In this document: positions 43,025 through 51,914 of the stretch, one piece after another
Numbering within the stretch: position 1 is the stretch's first letter
Layout of the letters: the number at the start of each line of letters is the position of its first letter
DNA from: Streptomyces sp. NBC_01298
Lineage (GTDB): Bacteria > Actinomycetota > Actinomycetes > Streptomycetales > Streptomycetaceae
Direction: 5' to 3'
DNA length: 64,000 nt
Assembly (NCBI RefSeq): GCF_035978755.1
Contig: NZ_CP108414.1
Span: forward strand, 8,060,001 to 8,124,000
Notes under the pieces: generated by a model
Told to the model about the DNA's origin: nothing
What the model saw: the letters and a program-made list of their open reading frames with translations, nothing else
The model's database searches: none
Translations under genes and position numbers: made by a program

Positions 43025-43903
43025 ATGCCGACCACCGTCCTGTACTGCTCCGATCCGCTGAACGGGCGCCGCGCCGATGCCCACTTCGCCGAGGAGGCCC
43101 GCGCCGTGCGCGACGCCGGGGGCGGCATCGGGCTCATCGATCACGACGCCCTGCTCGCCGGGGACGCCGGCCGGGCCGTGGCCGGGGTCCCCGCCGGGGC
43201 GGGGGCGCTCTGGTACCGGGGCTGGATGATTCCGGCCGGCCGGTACGCCGACCTCGACGCGGCCCTGCGCGAGCGCGGCGCCGCACTGCGCGTCACCCCG
43301 GAGGCGTACCGGCGCGCCCACGAACTCCCCGGCTGGTACGAGGCGTTCGCCGGACTCACCCCGCCCAGCCGCTGGCTGGCGACATCCCCGGGGAAGACCC
43401 CGGAACCGGACCGGCTCGCGGACGCCGCCGCGGCCCTCCCCTCGCGCGCCGGCATCGTCAAGGACTACGTCAAGTCCCGCAAACACGAGTGGGCCGAGGC
43501 CTGCCACCTCCCCGACCTCACGGACCGGACCGCCGTCCACCGTGTGGTGAACCGGTTCGTGGAACTCCAGGGCGAGGACCTGGCCGGCGGGGTGGTGCTG
43601 CGCGCCTTCGAAGAGTTCACGGCGGCCGAGGGCGAGGCCGGCGAGGTACGGGTCTGGTGGCGCGATGGCGAGCCCCGGCTGGTGACCGCCCACCCCGACA
43701 GCCCGTACGCCGTCGCCCCGGCGCCGGACCTGACGCCGGTGCGGCCCGCCGTCGCGGAGCTCGGCTGCGCCTTCGTCACCACGGACCTCGCGCTGCGCGC
43801 GGACGGCGCGTGGCGGGTCGTGGAGGTGGGCGACGGGCAGGTGAGCGATCTGCACCGGGAGGCCGATCGCACGGCGTTCGCCCGTCTCCTGACGGGCGGT
43901 TGA
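43025..43903 (+). CDS. ATP-grasp domain protein (DUF4343-like)
   Basis: A 292-residue protein with the ATP-grasp fold: AGIVKDYVKSRKHEWAEAC as the ATP-binding Lys region, LAGGVVLRAFEEF, and VVEVGDGQVSDLH, which holds the metal-binding acidic residues. The family includes carboxylate-amine ligases of unknown substrates. The mRNA looks leaderless: TAGGGT (43013-43018) ends 6 nt before the ATG. It is followed 53 bp later by a GNAT gene. Confidence 0.78.
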   Translation: MPTTVLYCSDPLNGRRADAHFAEEARAVRDAGGGIGLIDHDALLAGDAGRAVAGVPAGAGALWYRGWMIPAGRYADLDAALRERGAALRVTPEAYRRAHELPGWYEAFAGLTPPSRWLATSPGKTPEPDRLADAAAALPSRAGIVKDYVKSRKHEWAEACHLPDLTDRTAVHRVVNRFVELQGEDLAGGVVLRAFEEFTAAEGEAGEVRVWWRDGEPRLVTAHPDSPYAVAPAPDLTPVRPAVAELGCAFVTTDLALRADGAWRVVEVGDGQVSDLHREADRTAFARLLTGG

Positions 43904-43955
43904 GCCCGGGCGGGACGCGGGCCGGGGCGCGGGCGGATCTGGTACAACATCGGGC

Positions 43956-44834
43956 ATGACGGGACTCGCTGGATTCGAGATCAACGGCGCGAGCGTCGCC
44001 GACCTGGCGCTCATCCGGGACTGGGCCGACGAGGAGGGCTGGAATCCCGGGGACTCCGACCGGTTCGCCTTCGCCGTCGCCGATCCGGGCGGATTCCTCG
44101 TCGGGCGGCTCCGCGGGAAGCCCGTCGCCTGTATCTCGGCCATCCGGTACGGGGCCGGATTCGGCTTCATCGGCTTCTACATCGCCCGTCCCGAGGTCCG
44201 CGGCCAGGGGTACGGGATCCGGCTGTGGAAGGCCGGAATGGAGCGGCTCGACGGACGGCTCGTCGGGCTGGACGGGGTGGTGGAGCAGCAGGACAACTAC
44301 CGCAAGTCCGGCTTCCGCCCGGCCTGGAACAACGTCCGCCACGAGGGAGTTCCGCAGGCGGCCGGGCAGCCCGGGGCGGGAAGCGAGGAGGCCGCGCCCG
44401 GGGTGCGGATCGTGGACGCCGCCACCCTGCCCTTCGGGCAACTCGCCGCGTACGACCGGATGTTCTTCCCCGCGCCGCGCGACGCCTTCCTCGCGGCCTG
44501 GGTCGGACTGCCCGGCCGCACCGCCCTCGCCGCCGTCCGGGACGGCCGGATCGAGGGACTCGGCGTCGTCCGGCCGGGCAGCGGCGCCTCCCGGATCGGC
44601 CCGCTCTACGCGTCCGGCCCGGCCGTCGCCGCCGCCCTGCTGCTCCGGCTCGCGGAGCGGACGCCCGACGGCACGGTGGCCGTGGACGTGCCGGACGCCC
44701 ATCCGCGAGCCGCCGCCCTGCTGGGCGGACTGGGCCTGACCCCGACGTTCGAAACCGCCCGGATGTACACGGGCCCGGAGCCGGACCTCGACCTGACCGG
44801 CCTGTACGGGGTCACGAGTCTGGAACTGGGCTGA
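43956..44834 (+). CDS. GNAT-family N-acetyltransferase, two-domain
   Basis: A 292-residue protein. The first GNAT domain has GFIGFYIARPEVRGQGYGIR (acetyl-CoA loop R-G-Q-G-Y-G) near residue 68. The C-terminal region (YDRMFFPAPRDAFLAAWVGL; GAAALLRLA-type helix; LGLTPTFETARMY) matches the second half of two-domain YitH-type acetyltransferases. TACAAC at 43943-43948 ends 7 nt before the ATG, so the mRNA may be leaderless. Substrate unknown. Confidence 0.82.
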   Translation: MTGLAGFEINGASVADLALIRDWADEEGWNPGDSDRFAFAVADPGGFLVGRLRGKPVACISAIRYGAGFGFIGFYIARPEVRGQGYGIRLWKAGMERLDGRLVGLDGVVEQQDNYRKSGFRPAWNNVRHEGVPQAAGQPGAGSEEAAPGVRIVDAATLPFGQLAAYDRMFFPAPRDAFLAAWVGLPGRTALAAVRDGRIEGLGVVRPGSGASRIGPLYASGPAVAAALLLRLAERTPDGTVAVDVPDAHPRAAALLGGLGLTPTFETARMYTGPEPDLDLTGLYGVTSLELG

Positions 44835-44871
44835 TCCCGAAGCGGGGCCGGTCCCGGGAGCCGGCCCGAGC

Positions 44872-45315
44872 TCAGAAGGCGAAGAGCGTGCCGGTGCTGT
44901 TCCACAGGGCGCACGGGTTCGCGTAGGTGTAGGAGTAGGTCATCCGGCGGCCCTGCCACACGCCGTCGGCGGTGACGGTCACCGGGCTCCACTCCCGGGT
45001 ACACGCCGCGTCGGGGCGCGGCTCGGCCAGCGCGTCCAGTTCGGGTGCGTTGGCCCGTAACTCGGCGCACGCCGCGTCCGGGGCCGGATGGGTTCCGCCG
45101 GGCCGGGGCGCGCAGACCAGGGTGACCGCGCGCAGCACCGTACCGCTCGCCGCGTCGTCGCCGTCGGTGACGCTCAGGACGAGCGCGGACGGGGCGTACA
45201 GGCTTTCGCCGCCGGTGGGGGCGGCTCCGGCGATGCCGGAGCCCGTCAGGGCGGTGAGGGCGGTGAGCCCCATGGCGGCGGACGACAGTCCCAGGGTCCT
45301 GGTGACGGATCGCAT
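44872..45315 (-). CDS. Subtilisin-inhibitor-like (SSI) protein
   Basis: A 147-residue secreted protein with a cleavable signal peptide (about residues 1-32). The mature part is of the SSI family: LVCAPRPGGTHPAPDAAC and TADGVWQGRRMTY, ending in TGTLFAF. Four cysteines (68, 83, 105, 135) sit at the positions of the two SSI disulfides. The reactive loop CTREWSP places Arg107 at the likely P1 site, which would favour trypsin-like proteases. The start at 45315 follows GAGGAG by 8 nt. Confidence 0.85.
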   Translation of the reverse strand: MRSVTRTLGLSSAAMGLTALTALTGSGIAGAAPTGGESLYAPSALVLSVTDGDDAASGTVLRAVTLVCAPRPGGTHPAPDAACAELRANAPELDALAEPRPDAACTREWSPVTVTADGVWQGRRMTYSYTYANPCALWNSTGTLFAF

Positions 45316-45500
45316 GTCGAACACTCCTCGCGTCGTTGCGTCGGATAACGGACGCGAGTCTTGCCCATGCGGAACCGGAACGCCCGTTCGCACCTCTACT
45401 TCTCGTCACGCACCGCGCACGCATGACCGCAGACCGCAGTGGCCCCGAGTGGCTGACCTGTGGGGGAGCGCCCCGCGGATTCGGCCCGAACCCGACCGGA

Positions 45501-45959
45501 TCAGCTCGCGGCGAGGCGGGGGGCGTACAGGTCCATGAGGCGGGTCCGGGTCTGGTGCAGCCGCAGGGCGAGGACCCGCCCGACCCAGTGGCCGAGGGCG
45601 GACCCGAAGGCCGGGTCGGCGTCCATGAGCATCCGTACGGTGGTGGCGTCGAACTCGTACGCGCGCACCGGCGTCATGGCCTCGGCGCCCAGCTGCCACA
45701 CGTACGGCGGGAAGAGCCACGACCACCCGACCAGTTCTCCGGGGCCCAGGCTCTCGATCGGGGTGGGCCGGCGGCCCGGTACCGGGATCTCCAGGGTCAC
45801 GGTGCCGGAGCGCACGATCCAGAAGGAATCCGCCCGGGTGCCCTCGTCGAAGATCCGCGCGCCCTCGGCGAAATTGACGTCGCGGGCATGGGACATCAGC
45901 CGCCCGCGATGCTCGGTCGACAGGACGGCAGCGATCCGGATGGGGGAAGGTGTGCTCAC
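45501..45959 (-). CDS. Cyclic nucleotide-binding domain protein
   Basis: A 152-residue protein. The cNMP fold is indicated by FAEGARIFDEGTRADSFWIV, SGTVTLEI and the phosphate-cassette-like ESLGPGELVGWSWLF. No HTH follows; the protein ends in a helix-rich tail that includes RVLALRLHQTRTRLMDLYAP. It may thus be a stand-alone sensor rather than a Crp-type regulator. GTG 45959 is chosen because GGAGG lies 5 nt upstream. Confidence 0.8.
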   Translation of the reverse strand: MSTPSPIRIAAVLSTEHRGRLMSHARDVNFAEGARIFDEGTRADSFWIVRSGTVTLEIPVPGRRPTPIESLGPGELVGWSWLFPPYVWQLGAEAMTPVRAYEFDATTVRMLMDADPAFGSALGHWVGRVLALRLHQTRTRLMDLYAPRLAAS

Positions 45960-46090
45960 GACGGCCTCCGATCGGGACCCCCCGCTCACCCCAGTGTCGC
46001 CGACGGCGGACCGAATCCGGGGCGTCCGTCTCCGGGGAATTGTCCGATTTTCGGCGAGGTAAACCCCGGGGGCCGGAACGGCGGCCCCGG

Positions 46091-46402
46091 CTACTCCTCG
46101 GCGCCCGCCTCCAGGCAGGCCAGCTCCATGGCGTCGAGGACGGCCTCGTGGGTGCGCCCGCTCAGCTCGCAGACGTGTCCGATCTGTGCCGTCGCCCAGG
46201 CCGCCAGGGTCATGACCAGCACGCGGAGCCCGTCGGTGCCGTGCTCGGCGAGGATCTCGTCGGCGGCGTCCATCGCCCTTTCGGGCACCTGTTCCGGTGG
46301 TTCGAGCCCGGCCAGGCCGCGGAGCAGGGTCAGGGTGCGGCGGGAGATCTCGGGGGTCATCCTCGCCAGTCGCGTGTCTTCTTCGTCGTTCATCCCGCTC
46401 AT
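46091..46402 (-). CDS. Small hypothetical protein, 103 aa
   Basis: A 103-residue acidic helical protein (MSGMNDEEDTRLARMTPEIS; AERAMDAADEILAEHGT-type helices; LELACLEAGAEE-like end) that I do not recognise. Coding is supported by strong third-position GC and a GGAG site 4 nt before ATG 46402; an in-frame ATG at 46393 is also possible. Confidence 0.6.
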   Translation of the reverse strand: MSGMNDEEDTRLARMTPEISRRTLTLLRGLAGLEPPEQVPERAMDAADEILAEHGTDGLRVLVMTLAAWATAQIGHVCELSGRTHEAVLDAMELACLEAGAEE

Positions 46403-46753
46403 CCCGCTCCGCCCCTCCGGTTCCGCGCCCGGTTCCGCGCCCGCGCCCGCGTACGTCCCCGGGCGTGCGCTCCTGCCCGAGCCTGTGCCGTCCCCCAGGG
46501 CACCGTAGAGGGGCGCAGGCCCGGGCGGGGCGGCAATCGGGAGAACGGGCCCCGGCGTCCCGGGTTCCGGACGGGCGGATCCGGGCCCTGGGCGCGTGAT
46601 CGGCGCGATTCGGCATCCGATGCGTCAAGTGCGGTGAACGCGAGCGGGATTCCCCCTAGGGTGCCCGTGGCCACGGGCGTGGACGTCCGTACGATGGTTT
46701 CCGGCCATTCCGCTTTTCATCACGCGTCATTCATTCACCGAACTGGGGGGTTC
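46403..46753. other. 351-bp intergenic region
   Basis: No gene is supported. It carries a perfect 16-bp palindrome, GCCCGTGGCCACGGGC (46663-46678), and TACGAT (46690-46695), a plausible -10 for the secreted protein gene. A run of GCGCCCG-type repeats lies near 46425-46455. Confidence 0.55.
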
Positions 46754-49483
46754 ATGCGTAGATCCAGAGGGCTGGCAACCGCTCTCACCCTGGCCCTGGC
46801 CGGCACTTGCACGGTCACGGGCCTCGGCTTCACCGAAGAGGCCGCGGCCGTCACCCCGCCGGTGGCCTTCACCGCCGACGAACTGCCCACCTGGCAGGCC
46901 AACGGTGTCGTCTGGGCCCTCGCCGAGGCCGGCGACCAGGTCTTCGTCGGCGGCACCTTCTCCGCGGTGCGTCCGCCGGAAGGCGCCGCCGGAACCGAGC
47001 AGGAGGCGGTGAACTTCGCGACGCTCGACGCCGCGACGGGCGCCCCGACCTCCTGCAAGCTGTCGTTCACCGTCGGCTCCGGCACCGCCACGGTCCGCGC
47101 GCTGGTCCTCTCGCCGGACAAGACGACCCTGTACGCCGGCGGCTACTTCGGCGCGGTCAACGGGACCGCGGTCTCCAGCATCGCCGCCGTCGACGTGGCG
47201 ACCTGCACCGTGAAGACCGGCTTCCGGCCCGCCTTCGCGGCCACCGTCCGGGCCCTCGCCGTCAGCGGCGACACCGTGTACGCGGGCGGCGACTTCCTCA
47301 CCGTCGCTGGCCAGCCCCGCGAGCGGTTCGCCGCCGTCGACGCGGCCGACGGCACGCTGAAGCCCTTCACCGCGAACGCCGACGAGCCGGGCCGGGCCGT
47401 CGAGCTCACCCCGGACGGCGAACACGTGCTCCTGGGCGGTGACTTCTTCACCGTGGGCGGTACGAACAGCCACGCCCTCGCCGTCGTCGACGCGACGAGC
47501 GGAGCCGTCACCAAGGCCTACCCGGGCTTCATCGAGACCAACTCGGTGGTCAAGGACATCGCCACCGACGGGACCGGTTTCTACACCGGCAACGAGGGGA
47601 CGGGCGGAGGCGTCTTCGACGGCCGGATCGCCCTGAACCTGAACGACTTCGGCCAGCGCTGGCGCGACACCTGCCTCGGGGCGACCCAGGCCGTGCTCCC
47701 GTACCAGGACGTGCTCTACAGCGCCTCGCACGCGCACGACTGCTCCAGCGTCGGCGAGTTCCCGGACGGCCAGCGCCACCACCTGCTCGCGCAGCCGACC
47801 GCCGCGACCGGCAAGCTGGGCTGGGCCCCCGACACCAACGACGGCATCGGCGAGGGCATCGGCCCGCGCGTGATGGCGGTCGGCGCCAAGAGCGGCGTCC
47901 AGTACCTCTGGGTCGGCGGCGAGTTCACCACCGTCAACGGCGCGGCGCAGCAGAGCCTGACGCGCTTCGCCTCCACCGGGGACACGGGCGCGCCCAGCGT
48001 CCCGGTGGCCAGCGCCGTCAGCTTCAAGCCCGGTGAGGTCCAGGTGCGCTGGCGCACCAGCCTCGACCTGGACGACAGCGCGCTCACGTACAAGGTCTAC
48101 CGGGGCGGTTCGGCCACGCCGATCGCCACGGTCGCGGCGGACTCGCTGTTCTTCCGCCGCCCGCAGGCCTCCTGGACCGACACCACCGTCACGGCGGGGC
48201 AGTCCTACAGCTACCGGGTGACCGCCACCGACGCGGCCGGCAACGCCAGCGCCCTGTCGGCGACGGCGAGCGTGACGGTCCCGAACTCGGCCGACGCGTA
48301 CCCCAGCGCGGTCCGCGCGGACGGCGCCCAGCTGTTCTGGCGCTACGACGAGTCGGCCCTGCCCTTCGTGGCGGACTCCTCGGACGGCAACCAGAGCGGT
48401 GTGCACCTGAACGCCCCCGCCCTGCGCCAGACGCCCGGTGCGGTCTCGGGCGCGAGCACGGCCATCGGCTTCAACGGTACGGACACCCAGGTGTACGGGG
48501 ACCGGCGGCAGAACGTCGGCTCCACCTACAGCATCGAGACCTGGTTCAAGACGAACACCACCACCGGCGGCAAGCTCGTCGGGTTCGGCAACAACCAGTC
48601 CCGCGGCAGCAGTCAGTACGACAAGCACATCTACATGACCAATGACGGCCGGCTCGTCTACGGCGTCTACAGCGGCGGGACCCACACCGTCACGACCGCC
48701 GCCGCGTACAACGACAACCAGTGGCACCACGTCGTCGCGACCCAGGGCCTGGGCGGCATGACCCTGTACGTGGACGGAGTCCAGAAGGGCACGCTGGGCT
48801 TCACCGCGCACGAGAACTTCGCCGGCTACTGGCACGCCGGCGGCGACAGCCTCGGCGGCTGGCCGGACCGTCCGGTCAGCGAGTACTGGGCGGGCAAGCT
48901 GGACGAGACCGCCGTCTACCCGACGGTCCTGAGCGCGGCCCAGGTCCAGAACCACCACGCCCTGGCCACCGCCCCGGCCGACTCGGTCGTCGAGGTCCAG
49001 GCCGCCGAGGACACCTACGCCAACGCGGGCGCCCCGGGCACCAACTACGGGACGTCCGGCTCGCTCGCGGTCCGCGGAAGCTCGTTCTACGCGAGCTACC
49101 TGCGGTTCAACCTGCCGGCCGCGCCCGCCGGCACGGTGCTCAAGTCGGCCACGCTGAGCGTGAAGACCAGCACGATGAGCGGCGCCGGTACGACGGACAC
49201 GGTCTCCGTGCTCCCGGTCACCGGCTCCTGGACGGAGGCCGGGACCACGTACGCCAACCGCCCGGCGCTCGGCAGCCCGGCGCTCGGCGGCTTCGCGGGC
49301 GTCGCGGAGGGGTCGGCCGTCCAGACGACCGGCCTCGACGAGGCCGCGGTCGCCGGAGGGCTCGGCGGCGCGTACAGCCTGGCGCTGAGCAGCGCCGGTA
49401 CGGACGCGCTGTGGCTGTGGTCCTCGGAGGCCGCGGCCAACGAGGGCTCGCCGAAGCTCACGCTCACCTTCGGCGCGCCGTAG
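46754..49483 (+). CDS. Secreted beta-propeller, FnIII, LamG and DNRLRE protein
   Basis: A 909-residue extracellular protein. A Sec signal peptide occupies about residues 1-30 (LATALTLALAGTCTVTGLG). Residues 40-410 are repeated blades of the type VFVGGTFSAV, LYAGGYFGAVNG and VLLGGDFFTVGG. A fibronectin-III-like domain follows (about 415-515), then a LamG/ConA-like lectin fold (about 520-730; SIETWFKTNTTTGGKLVGFG). The C-terminal DNRLRE-type domain begins AEDTYANAGAPGTNYGTSGS. It probably binds polysaccharide; no catalytic motif is seen. The start ATG follows GGGGGG. Confidence 0.85.
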   Translation: MRRSRGLATALTLALAGTCTVTGLGFTEEAAAVTPPVAFTADELPTWQANGVVWALAEAGDQVFVGGTFSAVRPPEGAAGTEQEAVNFATLDAATGAPTSCKLSFTVGSGTATVRALVLSPDKTTLYAGGYFGAVNGTAVSSIAAVDVATCTVKTGFRPAFAATVRALAVSGDTVYAGGDFLTVAGQPRERFAAVDAADGTLKPFTANADEPGRAVELTPDGEHVLLGGDFFTVGGTNSHALAVVDATSGAVTKAYPGFIETNSVVKDIATDGTGFYTGNEGTGGGVFDGRIALNLNDFGQRWRDTCLGATQAVLPYQDVLYSASHAHDCSSVGEFPDGQRHHLLAQPTAATGKLGWAPDTNDGIGEGIGPRVMAVGAKSGVQYLWVGGEFTTVNGAAQQSLTRFASTGDTGAPSVPVASAVSFKPGEVQVRWRTSLDLDDSALTYKVYRGGSATPIATVAADSLFFRRPQASWTDTTVTAGQSYSYRVTATDAAGNASALSATASVTVPNSADAYPSAVRADGAQLFWRYDESALPFVADSSDGNQSGVHLNAPALRQTPGAVSGASTAIGFNGTDTQVYGDRRQNVGSTYSIETWFKTNTTTGGKLVGFGNNQSRGSSQYDKHIYMTNDGRLVYGVYSGGTHTVTTAAAYNDNQWHHVVATQGLGGMTLYVDGVQKGTLGFTAHENFAGYWHAGGDSLGGWPDRPVSEYWAGKLDETAVYPTVLSAAQVQNHHALATAPADSVVEVQAAEDTYANAGAPGTNYGTSGSLAVRGSSFYASYLRFNLPAAPAGTVLKSATLSVKTSTMSGAGTTDTVSVLPVTGSWTEAGTTYANRPALGSPALGGFAGVAEGSAVQTTGLDEAAVAGGLGGAYSLALSSAGTDALWLWSSEAAANEGSPKLTLTFGAP

Positions 49484-49534
49484 CCGGAGCGGTTCCTGCG
49501 CCCGGTTTCTGCGCCCGGTTCCTGTGCCCGGTTC

Positions 49535-49843
49535 CTACGGGCGTCCGCCGTGGTGGACGTGCGCCAGGATCTGGCGGAGCAGGGCGACGACGTGCTCGTC
49601 GTGGAGTTCGTAGATCACGCTGCGTCCGTCGCGCCGGCCGGTCACCAGGTCGAGGTGGCGCAGGAGCCGCAGATGGTTCGAGACGGTGGGCTGGCCGAGG
49701 TCGAGTGCCTCGGCCAGCTCGCCGACCGAGCAGGGGGCGTGCAGCAGGCGCGCGAGGATGCGGATCCGGGCCGGGGAGGCCAGGCCCTGTAGGACCTCGG
49801 CGACGGCGGCGGCGTCCGGTTCGGTGAGCGGTTCCGGTTCCAT
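49535..49843 (-). CDS. ArsR/SmtB-family metal sensor
   Basis: A 102-residue winged-helix repressor. The recognition helix region is GELAEALDLGQPTVSNHLRL. The last helix carries the alpha5 metal site, HDEHVVALLRQILAHVHH, with Asp, His, His and His in the spacing D-x-H-x10-H-x2-H used by CzrA, SmtB and NmtR (Zn, Co or Ni sensors). It is divergent from a P1B-4 ATPase gene. TAGGGT on the minus strand ends 7 nt before ATG 49843, so the mRNA is probably leaderless; an in-frame GTG at 49852 is less likely. Confidence 0.85.
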   Translation of the reverse strand: MEPEPLTEPDAAAVAEVLQGLASPARIRILARLLHAPCSVGELAEALDLGQPTVSNHLRLLRHLDLVTGRRDGRSVIYELHDEHVVALLRQILAHVHHGGRP

Positions 49844-49850
49844 GCCCGTC

Positions 49851-49913
49851 ACCCTAGATCAATGCATCAGGATCTCTCCAGATTTATATATTTCGACATG
49901 TTGATATGTTGAT
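49851..49913. promoter_or_regulatory. Divergent promoters and ArsR operator
   Basis: On the minus strand TAGGGT (49851-49856) is the -10 of the arsR-like gene. On the plus strand TATGTT (49905-49910) ends 6 nt before the ATPase start. Between them an imperfect 18-bp palindrome around TTTCGACATGTTGATAT (about 49890-49907) fits an ArsR/SmtB site, and ATGTTGAT is directly repeated (49898-49913). Confidence 0.65.
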
Positions 49914-49916
49914 GTC

Positions 49917-51914
49917 ATGACTGAAGCCGAGAACGTGACCACGCGCGGTGCCGCGACCACCCACCGCCACGGATTCCTCGGAGAGCGAGCGGAGCTGGTC
50001 AGCGCACTGCTCGCCCTCGCCGTCTACCTCACGGGCCTCACCCTCCGGCTCACCGGCTACGGAGGCCACGTCCCGCAGGCCCTCTTCATCGCGGCGTACG
50101 CCTTCGGCGGGTTCTTCACCCTCCGCGAGGCCCTGCTCTCCGTACGCGGCGGCCGCTTCCAGGTCGACTTCCTCATGCTCGTCGCCGCGGCCGGCGCCGC
50201 CGCGATCGGGCGCTGGGAGGAGGGGGCCGTCCTGCTCGTCCTGTTCAGCCTCGGCCACGCCCTGGAGGGCTACGCCATGGGCCGGGCCCGCCGCTCCATC
50301 GAAGCGCTCGGCGCGCTGGCCCCGCGTACCGCCCTGGTCCGCCGGGGACCGGGCGCGCCGGTGGAGGTCCCGGTCGAGGAGCTGGCCGTCGGTGACACCG
50401 TCGTCGTCCGCCCCCACACCCGTGTCCCAGCCGACGGATTCGTCGCCGCGGGCGCCGGCAGCGTCGACCAGTCGCCCATCACGGGCGAGAGCGTGCCCGT
50501 GGACAAGGTCCCCGTCGCCGACCGGACCGCGGCCCTCGCCGACCCGGGCGTCATCGGCCCGGACAGCCGCGTCTACGCCGGCACGGTCAACGGCTCCGGC
50601 GCCCTCGACATCGCCGTCACCCGTCTCGCCGGGGAAAACACCCTGGCCAGGGTCGTCAAGCTGGTTCAGGACGCCGAGGAGCGCACCTCGCCGACCCAGC
50701 GGTTCACCGAGCGGTTCACGAAGTTCTTCGTACCGGGCGTCCTCGTACTCGTCGCCGTACTGCTCGCCGCCGGCGCGCTCACCGGCGAGCCCTTCGCCGA
50801 CACCTTCTACCGCGCCATGGCGGTCCTCGTCGCCGCCAGCCCCTGCGCCCTGGCCATCGCCACCCCGGCCGCCGTGCTCAGCGCGGTGGGCCGGGCGGCG
50901 CGCGGGGGAGTCCTGGTCAAGGGAGGGGCGCCGCTGGAGGAGTTCGGCCGGCTGCGGACCATCGCCTTCGACAAGACCGGCACCCTCACCGAGGGCCGGC
51001 CCCGCCTCACCGAGATCGAGCCCGTCCACACCGCCGGGCGCGAGGAGCTGCTGCGCACCGCCGTCGCCGCGCAGCGCCTCAGCGACCACCCGCTCGCGCA
51101 GGCCGTGGTCCGGGACGGCGCCGGACTCCTCCAGGGGGCGGCGGCCTCCGGGGCCGCGCCCTCCGAGGCCGCGAACCTGCGCGCCCTCGTCGGCCTCGGC
51201 ATCGTCGCCGAGCTCGACGGCGAGGCCGTACACATCGGCAGCCTCGCCTACGCCGACACCCTCGCGGGCCCGCCCGTACCGGCCCGGCTCCGCGACCGTA
51301 CGGAGGAACTCGCCCGGACCGGCCGCACCACGATGCTGGTCCGCCGGGGCGACCGCTGGCTCGGCACGCTCGGCCTGATGGACGCCCCGCGCCCCGAGGC
51401 CGCCGCGACGGTGGCCGCCCTGCGCGGGCTCGGGGTGCGGCGGACCGTGATGCTGTCCGGCGACGACCAGCGGGTGGCCGACGCGGTGGGCCGCGCGATC
51501 GGCATGGACGAGGTCCGGGGCGGCCTGCTCCCCGAGGACAAGGTCGCCGAGGTGACCCGGCTGCGCCGCACGGCCCGTACGGCGATGATCGGCGACGGCG
51601 TGAACGACGCCCCGGCCATGGCCGGAGCCACCGTCGGCGTGGCGATGGGCGCGGCCGGCTCGGCCGTGGCACTGGAGACGGCGGACATCGCCCTGATGTC
51701 CGACGACCTGCGCCGGCTCCCCTTCATCACCGGCCTCAGCCGCCGCGCGAGCCGCATCATCCGCCAGAACCTCTGGCTGAGCCTCGGCATCGTGGCGGTG
51801 CTCGTCCCGGCCACCGCGCTCGGCCTCGGCATCGGCCCGGCGGTCCTGGTCCACGAGGGCTCCACCCTCGTGGTCGTCGCCAACGCGCTGCGCCTGCTGC
51901 GCTACGCCGACTGA
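49917..51914 (+). CDS. P1B-4 heavy-metal P-type ATPase
   Basis: A 665-residue efflux pump. The phosphorylation motif is DKTGT at Asp352. The transmembrane metal site is SPC (308-310), and a matching VLVHEGSTLV starts near residue 643; SPC together with HEG[GS]T defines the P1B-4 group (Co, Zn, Fe or Ni exporters such as CtpD/CoaT). There is no N-terminal metal-binding domain, only a short His-containing lead (TTHRHGFLG). The divergent ArsR-type sensor suggests metal-induced expression. Metal not certain. Confidence 0.9.
   Translation: MTEAENVTTRGAATTHRHGFLGERAELVSALLALAVYLTGLTLRLTGYGGHVPQALFIAAYAFGGFFTLREALLSVRGGRFQVDFLMLVAAAGAAAIGRWEEGAVLLVLFSLGHALEGYAMGRARRSIEALGALAPRTALVRRGPGAPVEVPVEELAVGDTVVVRPHTRVPADGFVAAGAGSVDQSPITGESVPVDKVPVADRTAALADPGVIGPDSRVYAGTVNGSGALDIAVTRLAGENTLARVVKLVQDAEERTSPTQRFTERFTKFFVPGVLVLVAVLLAAGALTGEPFADTFYRAMAVLVAASPCALAIATPAAVLSAVGRAARGGVLVKGGAPLEEFGRLRTIAFDKTGTLTEGRPRLTEIEPVHTAGREELLRTAVAAQRLSDHPLAQAVVRDGAGLLQGAAASGAAPSEAANLRALVGLGIVAELDGEAVHIGSLAYADTLAGPPVPARLRDRTEELARTGRTTMLVRRGDRWLGTLGLMDAPRPEAAATVAALRGLGVRRTVMLSGDDQRVADAVGRAIGMDEVRGGLLPEDKVAEVTRLRRTARTAMIGDGVNDAPAMAGATVGVAMGAAGSAVALETADIALMSDDLRRLPFITGLSRRASRIIRQNLWLSLGIVAVLVPATALGLGIGPAVLVHEGSTLVVVANALRLLRYAD

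Noticed and set aside
42881..44170. N-terminal extension of the AAC(3) frame to 715 residues
   Set aside because: The extension runs antisense through the ATP-grasp and GNAT genes and is Arg/Gly/Pro-rich. The GTG at 42880 with GGGAGG fits the family.
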